Origin: Deltaproteobacteria bacterium
Lineage (GTDB): Bacteria > SZUA-79 > Acidulodesulfobacterales > Acidulodesulfobacteraceae
Length of the DNA: 64,000 nt
Direction: 5' to 3'
NCBI GenBank assembly: GCA_023489335.1
Contig: JAMDCP010000011.1
Coordinates: 1-64,000, forward strand
A model generated the notes under the pieces. That model did not search any database. It saw nothing but the letters and a program-made list of their open reading frames with translations, and was not told the origin of the DNA. Position 1 is the stretch's first letter. Each line of letters starts with the position of its first letter. Position numbers and translations under genes: made by a program. Positions 26,162-32,865 of the stretch are shown piece by piece.

Positions 26162-26343
26162 AGCGAAAAGACTTAATCAGGCACTTAGAAAGGCACGAAT
26201 GTATTCTTTTAAGGGAAGGCTCAAACCACAGTGTTTATGTTAATCCGCTTAATGCCAAAAAAGCTCCTATTCCAAGACACAAAGAAGTTGAAGATTTTTT
26301 GGCAATAAAAATCTGCAAGGAATTAGAAATACCATTACCTTAA
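26158..26343 (+). CDS. hicA: HicA-like mRNA interferase toxin
   Basis: 61 residues of the dsRBD-like HicA fold: KRKDLIRHLERHECILLREG, then SNHSVYVNP with the catalytic His, and IPRHKEVEDFLAIKICKEL. HicA cleaves mRNA when free of HicB. Uses a TTG start overlapping the hicB stop by 4 bases, which would keep toxin synthesis low. All key parts are intact. Confidence 0.9.
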   Translation: MKRKDLIRHLERHECILLREGSNHSVYVNPLNAKKAPIPRHKEVEDFLAIKICKELEIPLP

Positions 26344-26459
26344 AGCAAAAAAAACTTTCTAACCCGCCTTAAAACGCCTTACAGGAAGCCGAAAAGCTTA
26401 TAATTTTCCTTGAAAAACCGATAAAGTGATTTTTGCCGGTTCTCCGGAAAAACGAAATG

Positions 26460-26486
26460 ACGCAAACGAAACCGTTTCGTTTGCGT
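26460..26486. repeat. 27-base perfect palindrome
   Basis: ACGCAAACGAAA and TTTCGTTTGCGT flank CCG, a 12-bp perfect stem and the strongest hairpin of the array; a short GTCCG/CGGAC stem follows directly. Confidence 0.8.
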
Positions 26487-26820
26487 GTCCGCCCCGGACG
26501 GATAGTAAAAAGTTATTAACAGGCAAATCCTAAACGGTTAATCAACAGGCTTAAAGCCTGTATGATAAACCTGAATTTGCCCGGTCGATTTACTCACAGG
26601 TTTTTATAACGGCAAAAAGCGTCGTTAAAAAACCTGACGATTTTTCATCCTGACCCAAAAGCCGGCCAGGATAAAAAATCTTGACTAAATCTTTAATAAC
26701 TTTTCGGCGCCGGCGGGCTAAATCTTTTTTTGAACGATTAAAAAATTAAGTGAACTGCGGCGGTTCACCCTCAAAGGCTCTTGAAATCTCAAAACTTGAT
26801 AAAAAAACTGAACCCGGGAC

Positions 26821-26865
26821 ATATTTTAAAAATAAATCCCTTCTAATTTGCGTTTTAAGGCTCGG
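26821..26865 (-). repeat. Leader motif copy B (minus strand)
   Basis: On the minus strand it reads CCGAGCCTTAAAACGCAAAT, then TAGAAGGGATTT and an AT-rich end. Closest relative of copy A at 1808 and oriented into the hairpin array rather than towards a gene. Confidence 0.8.
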
Positions 26866-26901
26866 AAAAAGAAATTAGGGTATAAATGTATAGGATAGAA
26901 T

Positions 26902-26938
26902 AAAGCCGGTTGCCTTAATGGCAAGCACGGCTTTTTTT
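26902..26938 (+). terminator. Strong rho-independent terminator
   Basis: AAAGCCG-GTTGCC, loop TTAAT, GGCAAG-CA-CGGCTTTTTTT. The T-run is on the plus strand, but the position 27 bp beyond the XRE stop suggests it may end that minus-strand gene too. Confidence 0.75.
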
Positions 26939-26964
26939 ATGGCAGATATGATTTATGCTAAAGT

Positions 26965-27498
26965 TTATATTTCATCTTTTTTTAAAAGGGAATGAAAAAA
27001 GTTTAAGCTATTATTAAAGGCTGAAACTAATTTTTTATCGCCGAAGAAATAAATTGCTTCTACCATTTTGATTTTGGCGGCGATTAAATTATTAAAGTCT
27101 TCCATGGTTTTGCCGGTATTAGTAGAAAACGATTTAGTATCATGAAAATTAGATAAAGTATCATAAAAATTAATATCTTTGTCGGTGTAATTATCACCGA
27201 ACATTTTTTTATAATATAAATCAAGCCACGAATCGATCGATACATCTAATAATTTAGCGATTGAAAATAAATTTTCAATCGGTATTGTGATTTTCCCTGT
27301 TTCATATTTAGAGTATGTTTGATAATTAATATTTAAATATTTTGCTATATTTACTGGAGATAAATTTAATTCTTTCCTTCTTTCCCTAATAAGTTTACCT
27401 ATTATCTCATTAAATACATTACCAGTTTTTAAATGAGATTTTGCTTCTTCCTTCGGACTTTGTTTCTGTTTTTTAATGTTATTATTTAATTTTTTCAT
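26965..27498 (-). CDS. XRE-family helix-turn-helix regulator
   Basis: 177 residues. The HTH (about residues 30-85) reads GKLIRERRKELNLSPVNIAK, then NINYQTYSKYETGKITIP and LFSIAKLLDVSIDSWLDLYY, a Cro/CI-like domain. The C-terminal half is helical and unrecognised. Divergent from the excisionase-like gene at 27645, with an AT-rich control region (27499-27644) containing direct repeats of ATGTATTATAAATATATA. It is the likely master repressor of the element. Confidence 0.88.
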   Translation of the reverse strand: MKKLNNNIKKQKQSPKEEAKSHLKTGNVFNEIIGKLIRERRKELNLSPVNIAKYLNINYQTYSKYETGKITIPIENLFSIAKLLDVSIDSWLDLYYKKMFGDNYTDKDINFYDTLSNFHDTKSFSTNTGKTMEDFNNLIAAKIKMVEAIYFFGDKKLVSAFNNSLNFFHSLLKKDEI

Positions 27499-27644
27499 AC
27501 ATTCCCATTGTAAATTAATTATTTTATTATTTTAGCATATATTTTTTTGTTGACATATATGTATTATAAATATATATTAATATGTATTATAAATATATAA
27601 ATCAATAATTAAAATTTAATTTAAGAAAAAGAGGTGATGAGGTT
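27499..27644. promoter_or_regulatory. Divergent control region of the element
   Basis: Between the XRE gene and the excisionase-like gene. Contains TTGACA (27551-27556) and two tandem copies of ATGTATTATAAATATATA, which could be the XRE operator overlapping promoter sequence. Confidence 0.55.
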
Positions 27645-27836
27645 ATGAAAAAAATAGAAAATATGAAACCCGGATATATAGATTTAAAGCAATTATCAGA
27701 TTATACAAGCATAAGCAGACCTCAGGTTTATAATTTAATAAAGCAAAAAAAAATACCGCACATTAAGTTAGGCGCAAAATATGTATTTAAAATATCAGAT
27801 ATTGACGAATATATGGACAAAAACAGGCAGGTATAA
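27645..27836 (+). CDS. Excisionase-like MerR/Xis-type HTH protein
   Basis: 63 residues of the DNA-binding excisionase (helix_turn_helix_17) type: DLKQLSDYTSISRPQVYNLI, then KKIPHIKLGAKYVFKISDID and EYMDKN. Such proteins bend DNA for excision or regulate element genes. GAGGTGATGAGG precedes the ATG. First gene rightward of the control region. The last codons and the leader that follows (ACAGGCAGGTATAAAACC) are duplicated at 29201. Confidence 0.85.
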   Translation: MKKIENMKPGYIDLKQLSDYTSISRPQVYNLIKQKKIPHIKLGAKYVFKISDIDEYMDKNRQV

Positions 27837-27883
27837 AACCTTAATGACCCTTAAAACGCAAATTAGAAGGTTTTTTAAAATAT
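27823..27883 (+). repeat. Leader repeat copy C
   Basis: ACAGGCAGGTATAAAACC, then CCTTAAAACGCAAATTAGAAGG and an AT-rich end, placed before the gene at 27907. Its first bases are the 3' end of the excisionase-like gene. Confidence 0.85.
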
Positions 27884-27906
27884 ATTTTATATTAAAATAT
27901 TAAAAA

Positions 27907-28245
27907 ATGATGAAAATGAATAACGCCGATAATCTAACATTTGAAAATATGCCGGTCGATTTTACCCTGATAGACAACTTACTACAGACAAGGCGGCTTT
28001 CTTTTGAAGAAGTGGGGTTATATTTTCTGTTATGGGCAATTTCCGATAAATCGATAATATTCCATAACATAACAGAATTGGCGAAGCTCGGAAACTGCGG
28101 AACAGACAAGCTTAAGGGGTTAATGGATAAACTTATAGAGAAGAAATTATTAATAAAATACCGTAGAACCCAGCGGATTTATTTTTTTAAAGTTTTGCTT
28201 CCGGACGAAAATTACGAAAACGCTAAAAGGGAATTTTTAAAATAA
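27907..28245 (+). CDS. Small winged-helix protein, replication-associated
   Basis: 112 residues; FEEVGLYFLLWAISDKSIIF, then NITELAKLGNCGTDKLKGLM and KLIEKKLLIKYRR form a winged helix like the N-terminal domain of replication initiators and DnaD-like proteins. The same layout (AEELGLYIIL...LVDLTKIGKKKL...LIAAKLLLRK) starts the next gene, so the two are paralogues. Stop and next start overlap by one base. Function in element replication or control is inference. Confidence 0.6.
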   Translation: MMKMNNADNLTFENMPVDFTLIDNLLQTRRLSFEEVGLYFLLWAISDKSIIFHNITELAKLGNCGTDKLKGLMDKLIEKKLLIKYRRTQRIYFFKVLLPDENYENAKREFLK

Positions 28246-29201
28246 TGGAAACAGCGCAAAATTCACAAATAAAATTCACTAATAAAATCAAAACTCCGTT
28301 TACCTGGGTCGAGAACGATTTAATCCGGTCTAAGTCGTTATCAGCGGAAGAATTAGGCTTATATATTATACTGCGGTCTTTCGGAGAAAATATATATCCT
28401 TCCGTAGATTATTTAGTGGATTTAACAAAAATAGGCAAGAAAAAATTATATTTTGACCTTAACCAGTTAATCGCCGCAAAATTATTGCTAAGGAAGCAGA
28501 CGAAAAAAGGCAAAGTATTTTCAAGCGTAGAATATCGGATTTTATCACTGAACGATAATTACGAAGAAATTTATAAAGAATTTATCGGGGAAGAACCTCT
28601 AAATCCACAAACCCTTGATAATAGCCAATCTCGTTCGTGTGGTCATTTAAGGCACGCTCAAATAAGGCACGCCTTAAATGACCACCATAATAAGAATAAT
28701 GTAAAGGATAAAGAAGAATCATTAAAAGAAAAAGAACCACACACACAAAAAGAAGAAGTCGTGTGTGAAGATGAAATTTCAAAAATCAAAAAAACAAAAA
28801 TCTTTCAAAATTCCGACCCGGGACAAATCAGAAATTTAATAAAAAATAACGGAAAAAAGGCGGTAATTGCGGCGGAGTATATCGAGAAAGCATTTTCCGG
28901 ACAGACGATTAGGAATCCGGTCGGACTTTTAATTCGGACCCTCGAAAGGGGGTCATACTCCGAATTTCCACATGGAAATAATATTAATGGCTTCAAAGCG
29001 GATTTACAAGGGCTTAATGAAAAATACAAAGGCTTTTTGGTGTTTAAGGGCGAAAGAATAAAGGAAATATTAAATATCGGCGGCAGGATAGCGTTTTATA
29101 CCGATAATTGCCTAAGGGAAATAGTTTATACGCCGGCTAAAAGCCATAACGAATTTGAAAGTTATTTGAAAAATAAGCAAGAAGCTAATAATACATCTTA
29201 A
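28245..29201 (+). CDS. Winged-helix protein, probable element replication initiator
   Basis: 318 residues. N-terminal winged helix (~25-105) as in the preceding gene; a low-complexity charged linker (~125-180); then a C-terminal helical region (IRNLIKNNGKKAVIAAEYIE, NPVGLLIRTLERG) resembling replication proteins of plasmids and ICEs. A perfect 15-bp inverted repeat lies inside the linker coding region (28639-28685). It has no obvious catalytic motif. Best guess: initiator or primosome-like loader for the excised circle. Confidence 0.55.
   Translation: METAQNSQIKFTNKIKTPFTWVENDLIRSKSLSAEELGLYIILRSFGENIYPSVDYLVDLTKIGKKKLYFDLNQLIAAKLLLRKQTKKGKVFSSVEYRILSLNDNYEEIYKEFIGEEPLNPQTLDNSQSRSCGHLRHAQIRHALNDHHNKNNVKDKEESLKEKEPHTQKEEVVCEDEISKIKKTKIFQNSDPGQIRNLIKNNGKKAVIAAEYIEKAFSGQTIRNPVGLLIRTLERGSYSEFPHGNNINGFKADLQGLNEKYKGFLVFKGERIKEILNIGGRIAFYTDNCLREIVYTPAKSHNEFESYLKNKQEANNTS
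28639..28685. repeat. 15-bp inverted repeat inside the initiator gene
   Basis: GTGGTCATTTAAGGC (28639-28653) and GCCTTAAATGACCAC (28671-28685) are perfect arms around 17 bases that again contain AAGGCACGC. Placement within a replication gene fits an internal origin, but that is inference. Confidence 0.8.
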
Positions 29202-29276
29202 CAGGCAGGTATAAAACCATTAACAGCTTTTAAACAAGGGCTTAAAACGCAAATTAGAAGGGATTTTAAAATATAT
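29201..29276 (+). repeat. Leader repeat copy D
   Basis: ACAGGCAGGTATAAAACC, then GGCTTAAAACGCAAATTAGA, AGGGATTTTAAAATATATTT, before the EexN-like gene. It repeats the codons and stop of the excisionase-like gene, showing it was copied from copy C. Confidence 0.85.
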
Positions 29277-29310
29277 TTAGCATTAACATATCAAAAAATG
29301 AGGTGAGATT

Positions 29311-29607
29311 ATGAAAAAATTGTTTTTAATCGCAGGGGTAATTTTTACGGGATTAGCATTATCCGGGTGCGCTAAAAGCAATCCGGCTAATAATTATCAT
29401 TCCTATAAATATTATGAAAAGCATAAAAAACAGGCTAAAGCTACTTTAGACGCATGTCAGAAAATACCAGCGTCTGTGAGACAATCAGAAAAATTTAGTC
29501 TTTCAAAGGCTTATGAAAACTGTTTAAATGCCCAAAATGTTGTCTATCATGAAGGCGATATTTTAAATAAAAAACTTTTTAATGCTATGAGACGGGGGGA
29601 GAGATGA
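29311..29607 (+). CDS. EexN-like lipoprotein (putative entry exclusion)
   Basis: 98 residues with a lipoprotein signal: basic start, hydrophobic core and lipobox LSGC with Cys20. The mature part (YHSYKYYEKHKKQAKATLDA, C..., YENCLNAQN) resembles EexN proteins of conjugative elements, which block redundant DNA entry. GAGGTGAG precedes the ATG. It overlaps the following VirB6/TrbL-like gene by 4 bases, a neighbour pairing also seen in conjugation operons. Family call is moderate. Confidence 0.6.
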   Translation: MKKLFLIAGVIFTGLALSGCAKSNPANNYHSYKYYEKHKKQAKATLDACQKIPASVRQSEKFSLSKAYENCLNAQNVVYHEGDILNKKLFNAMRRGER

Positions 29608-30695
29608 AAAAATTAATTTTATTATTAATGATTTTGACTTTTGCAATAACTGCGGGTATAGCGCAAAAGGCTTATGCGGATACGGGACAAACTAATATCA
29701 CAATTAAGCAATATCCGCAAATAGGGGTAAGCGCCACTATACCGGCAACATTCGGGAAAATAATGAATAAAAATATCATCCCGCTTGTTAAAAACGAGAT
29801 ATTGCCATTTTCATTCTTAATGTTTTTATTTGCTATGGCTATAAGGTTATATCTTAACGAAGAAAAAGGGTATATGAAGGAAATTTTTTATATGATATTC
29901 ATCATATCTATTTTGGTTATGTATAATACTATTTTTCTTTGGCTTAACTCCGTCATCGAAGGCATAGCCCACGGAATTATGCCGACAAGCGAATTAAGAT
30001 TATTTCTAAAAAATATTTTTAACTGGAAACATCCGTTCATAGATTTTTTGGCTCTATCAATGGGGGCTTTTGCTTCTACCGCCGCATTAACATTGGCTTC
30101 AATTGCGGTGTGGATTTTAGAATGGCTACGGTATATACTCCTTGCTTTTTTATATCTAATTGGGCCGATAACGATTTCTCTTTCTATGATACCGCCTTTA
30201 AGACCTTTTCTTAAAGCTTGGATAAAGGACACTATCGAAGTTATGAGCTGGATTATAGTTTCGGCGATATTATTTCAAGTTTTTAATACTGTATTATCTA
30301 TAGGCAATACATATCCGTCTTTGCAAAATTTAGACCCTATGGCTGTAGCCGGAATTTACACCTTTTTAGTGATTCTTATAATTTTAACGCCGTATCTTAC
30401 GAGCAAACTTTATCAAGGCGGAATGGGGGCTTTAGGCTCTATCGCAAGCTATGCGACAATATCCATGATAACCGCCGGAGCGTCTGCGGGATTAGGAGCG
30501 GCGGGAGTAAGCGGCGGCGGTCTTGCCGGTAATATTGGTGCTAAACTTGCCGGAAGAGGCGGAGCGGGAGCGGCAAGCTCGACTGCGGCAAGACACGCGG
30601 CGGCTTCAAGCAATACCGGCGCAAGGCATGCCGCAGAAGCGGCAGGGGGCAGAAAATCAAGACCGTATGGAAGAAGGGGGAGCGATGAAGAATAA
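29604..30695 (+). CDS. TrbL/VirB6-like conjugal transfer membrane protein
   Basis: 363 residues with a signal-like first segment and about six transmembrane helices (e.g. FSFLMFLFAMAIRLYL, IFYMIFIISILVMYNTIFLW, VAGIYTFLVILIILTPYLTS), ending in a long Ala/Gly-rich tail with RHAA repeats. This layout matches VirB6/TrbL, an inner-membrane channel part of type IV secretion systems. It is the only T4SS-like subunit in the element, which is odd and may mean it swaps into a helper's machinery. Confidence 0.72.
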   Translation: MKKLILLLMILTFAITAGIAQKAYADTGQTNITIKQYPQIGVSATIPATFGKIMNKNIIPLVKNEILPFSFLMFLFAMAIRLYLNEEKGYMKEIFYMIFIISILVMYNTIFLWLNSVIEGIAHGIMPTSELRLFLKNIFNWKHPFIDFLALSMGAFASTAALTLASIAVWILEWLRYILLAFLYLIGPITISLSMIPPLRPFLKAWIKDTIEVMSWIIVSAILFQVFNTVLSIGNTYPSLQNLDPMAVAGIYTFLVILIILTPYLTSKLYQGGMGALGSIASYATISMITAGASAGLGAAGVSGGGLAGNIGAKLAGRGGAGAASSTAARHAAASSNTGARHAAEAAGGRKSRPYGRRGSDEE

Positions 30696-30891
30696 AATTA
30701 ACTATCTTAAGGAAAACCGGGTTAACATCATATCTATTTTTATAATAGGTTTTATTTTATATTATTATTTTATTAAAAATTATAATGACGCATTAGGCTA
30801 TATTGTTTTGGGAATTGCCATAAATATAGTAGATTTGGCGCATAAGCATTTTAAGGCGAAAGAAAACAAGGGGGCTGATAAGCAAAATTAG
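30685..30891 (+). CDS. 68-residue single-helix membrane protein
   Basis: Starts at ATG 30685 with AAGGGGG upstream, overlapping the TrbL/VirB6-like gene by 11 bases. One or two hydrophobic stretches (IISIFIIGFILYYYFI and ALGYIVLGIAINIV) then a charged end. No family recognised. The overlap and spacing suggest it belongs to the same transfer-related operon. Confidence 0.6.
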   Translation: MKNKINYLKENRVNIISIFIIGFILYYYFIKNYNDALGYIVLGIAINIVDLAHKHFKAKENKGADKQN

Positions 30892-30898
30892 CCCCCTT
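30868..30898 (+). terminator. Hairpin at the end of the transfer operon
   Basis: AAGGGGGCT and AGCCCCCTT form a perfect 9-bp stem that overlaps the last codons of the small membrane gene. The bases that follow are AT-rich but lack a T-run. Confidence 0.5.
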
Positions 30899-30907
30899 AA
30901 ATCTTAA

Positions 30908-30976
30908 TCAGGTAATAAACCTTAACGGCTTTTAGACAAAGGCTTAAAACGCAAATTAGAAAGGATTTTAAAATCT
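30908..30976 (+). repeat. Leader repeat copy E
   Basis: CAGGTAATAAACCTTAACGG, then GGCTTAAAACGCAAATTAGA and AAGGATTTTAAAAT, before the gene at 31010. Resembles copy D over nearly 70 bases, and the bases before the start codon (AACAAATCAAAAGAGGTGA) also resemble those of copy D. Confidence 0.85.
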
Positions 30977-31009
30977 ATTTTTGAATTAACAAATCAAAAG
31001 AGGTGATAA

Positions 31010-31303
31010 ATGAAAACAGAAGTAAAGCATAACGGTTTCGAGGAAGAAAGCTACAGGGTAATAATCAGGGCGGACAATATTGTCCTTAATTTCATAGCGG
31101 AAACAAAAAAAGAGCTGGTAGAAAAAATAATATTTATTTCTAAAGCTTTGGTTTTGCCGGAATTGCCGGTAAAAAAAGATGAGGACGGATACGACATCGA
31201 GGATGAGGAATATAAGCGCAAGATTTTTGTTTCCGTAATAGAAAGAGATTTAACGGCGGTTATCTTTCCTATATGCGATTTAGCGTATTGGTATAAAAAT
31301 TAA
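31010..31303 (+). CDS. Unknown 97-residue element protein
   Basis: Soluble and acidic in the middle (KKDEDGYDIEDEEYKRK), with beta-like N-terminal half (SYRVIIRADNIVLNFIAETK). No family recognised. AGAGGTGAT precedes the ATG and a leader repeat lies just upstream, so it is probably expressed with the rest of the element. A 25-base palindrome follows its stop. Confidence 0.6.
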   Translation: MKTEVKHNGFEEESYRVIIRADNIVLNFIAETKKELVEKIIFISKALVLPELPVKKDEDGYDIEDEEYKRKIFVSVIERDLTAVIFPICDLAYWYKN

Positions 31304-31308
31304 ATAAT

Positions 31309-31333
31309 GAGTGCGGAAACAGTTTCCGCACTC
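31309..31333. repeat. 25-base perfect palindrome after the 31010 gene
   Basis: GAGTGCGGAAAC and GTTTCCGCACTC with a single central A. It lies between two element genes and has no T-run; an attenuator, protein-binding site or transfer-related hairpin are all possible. Confidence 0.8.
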
Positions 31334-31362
31334 GAGTAAAAAATTATGTAGGGAGCGTAATT

Positions 31363-31539
31363 ATGAAAATTAAAAAAGAAGACATCGATAAAGTTCTTAA
31401 AATAAGCGATTTTTTCGAGGAATTTAAGTTTAAATATGACGACGACGGCATATTTGATTTATCAAAAAGTATCGAATCGGAGATTGACAGATTATTAGTT
31501 CTATTTGAGGAAATAAATAAAAAAAAGGAAATTAAATAA
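31363..31539 (+). CDS. Unknown 58-residue acidic protein
   Basis: Starts MKIKKEDIDKVLKISDFF and ends EEINKKKEIK; predicted all-helical and charged. AGGGAGCG precedes the ATG by 6-7 bases. Its stop overlaps the next start (TAATG), so it is translationally coupled to the replication-relaxation-like gene. No family recognised. Confidence 0.6.
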   Translation: MKIKKEDIDKVLKISDFFEEFKFKYDDDGIFDLSKSIESEIDRLLVLFEEINKKKEIK

Positions 31540-32249
31540 TGGGCGCATATAAAAGGGTTGATTTTAGCGATAGGGATAAACAGATATTGGTTTATTTATA
31601 TAAACATAGATATGCTGATTTTACGGCTTTAAATATAATAAATCCGGTAAGTATAACCTTATACAAAAGGTTAGAAAAATTTATTAAATTCGGGTATGTA
31701 AAAAAAATCGATTCGATAAATATAAAAATACCGGTTTATGCTATTACGGGGCGGGGTAAGCACTGGTTAGCCCAGAATATGCCGGTGGAATTTAAAAAAC
31801 CCGTTTTAAGTAAAATTAAAACATCGTCAATCTATAACTTCAATCATCACCTTCTTATCGCAAAAACGGGCGCATTATTAACGAGCCGAAACATCGATTA
31901 TGAAATAGATTTAACTTGCAAGGCGCAATATCCCGAACTTAAAATTATCCCTGATGTTGTCATTAAAAAAGATGACGGTTTAATCGGTTTTGAAATCGAA
32001 CTTGAATATAAAAATGTTTCAAAGTATGCAAAGAAATTGTCGCAGTTGCAGACGAGCAGAGATATAAAAAAGTTAATATATTTGACAAGCGGAAACCCGG
32101 AAACTCTAAAGAAAAAAATCATGCAAATTGACAGATATGAAGCAGGGGGAACATTAGAAGAAAGACTTATAAGAAATCAGACGAAAGAAAAAATAGAATA
32201 TATTAAATTTAATGAATTTATACAGGACATTGACAAGTATTTATCCTGA
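31539..32249 (+). CDS. Replication-relaxation-like protein
   Basis: 236 residues. An N-terminal winged helix (DRDKQILVYLYKHRYADFTA, YKRLEKFIKFGYVKKI) is followed by a domain with NFNHHLLIAKTGALL and IPDVVIKKDDGLIGFEIELE, matching the Replic_Relax/MobC-like family found in integrative and mobilisable elements, where such proteins help open DNA at an origin. The D...ExE stretch also recalls PD-(D/E)xK folds. Probably acts on the element's origin. Confidence 0.65.
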   Translation: MGAYKRVDFSDRDKQILVYLYKHRYADFTALNIINPVSITLYKRLEKFIKFGYVKKIDSINIKIPVYAITGRGKHWLAQNMPVEFKKPVLSKIKTSSIYNFNHHLLIAKTGALLTSRNIDYEIDLTCKAQYPELKIIPDVVIKKDDGLIGFEIELEYKNVSKYAKKLSQLQTSRDIKKLIYLTSGNPETLKKKIMQIDRYEAGGTLEERLIRNQTKEKIEYIKFNEFIQDIDKYLS

Positions 32250-32650
32250 AAAAGAAAATAAAAAACACATACAAAAGGCAATCAAAATGCAGGCGGAAAT
32301 ATTGCAAAAAGAACGACAAAAGAAAATAAATTATCCGGCGGATAACAAAAAGATGATAAAAAATACCTTTATAATTTCTATGAAATTTAATTATAAGGGT
32401 ATTTATGGAAATTTAACGGCGGATAAAAACCCAAGAACCCCCGCCTTTCCCCACTCTCACTTAGTAGGGTGGTCGGGAGGTTTGAAAAGCCAAACTTCCC
32501 GACCACCCTACTAAAAGCGTGTGAGAGTGGGGAAAGGCGAAAGACAAAAGCAAAGGCAAAGACAGAGGCAAAAACCAAAGACAAAAGCAAAGACGAAATA
32601 CGAAAGGCAAATTGAAAAAAACTTATTAAAAACTTCTTAAAAAAAATATT
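32250..32650. other. Non-coding region with giant hairpin and purine-rich repeats
   Basis: After the replication-relaxation gene no convincing gene appears. It carries a 96-bp near-perfect hairpin (32443-32538), then about 65 bases of purine-rich short repeats (AAAGAC, AAAGGC, AAAGCA units). The placement beside the relaxation-type gene fits an origin of transfer or replication. Confidence 0.5.
32443..32538. repeat. 96-bp near-perfect long hairpin
   Basis: Left arm starts GCCTTTCCCCACTCTCAC and right arm ends GTGAGAGTGGGGAAAGGC; inside, TAGTAGGGTGGTCGGGA pairs with TCCCGACCACCCTACTA, with a small loop around AAAAG and a short asymmetric bulge. About 40 bp of stem in all. Confidence 0.92.
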
Positions 32651-32842
32651 ATGCTGATAAAAATTAAAGATGTTGCCGGAATGTTATCGATGAACGAAAA
32701 CAGCATTTACAAACTTGTCTATCGTAAAGCCATTCCTTATACAAAAATAGGCGGGGCTTTAAGGTTCGATAAGGATAAAATTATTACTTGGATTAATCAA
32801 AACAGCTATGATATTATTAATCCGAAAAGTAAGCGTTTGTAA
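32651..32842 (+). CDS. Excisionase-like HTH protein next to the integrase
   Basis: 63 residues with the excisionase-type HTH: KIKDVAGMLSMNENSIYKLV, then KAIPYTKIGGALRFDKDKII and TWINQ. Lies 23 bp before the integrase gene, the usual place of Xis. The element has a second such protein at 27645; this one is the better candidate for directing excision. Confidence 0.85.
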   Translation: MLIKIKDVAGMLSMNENSIYKLVYRKAIPYTKIGGALRFDKDKIITWINQNSYDIINPKSKRL

Positions 32843-32865
32843 ATGTCGTTTAAGGGGGTGAACGA

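Larger units (their letters stand above)
26344..26900 (-). other. Hairpin array with minus-strand leader motif, candidate non-coding RNA or origin
   Basis: No gene in about 560 bp, yet full of inverted repeats: 26460-26486 (12-bp stem, 3-base loop), 26545-26561 (ACAGGCTTAAAGCCTGT), 26597-26636, 26641-26678 and 26750-26768. A leader motif copy on the minus strand (26821-26865) points into it. An RNA transcribed leftwards, or a replication/transfer origin, would both fit; neither is proven. Confidence 0.5.

Noticed and set aside
26344-26900. CRISPR array in the hairpin-rich region
   Set aside because: The hairpins differ from each other and there are no regularly spaced identical repeats or cas genes.
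32212-32514. 100-codon frame overlapping the replication-relaxation gene
   Set aside because: It starts inside that gene and runs into the 96-bp hairpin, ending in low-complexity sequence; no ribosome-binding site seen.
32539-32605. Protein-coding Lys/Gln/Arg-rich repeat frame
   Set aside because: All frames through the purine-rich repeats are low complexity with no start; better described as DNA repeat.
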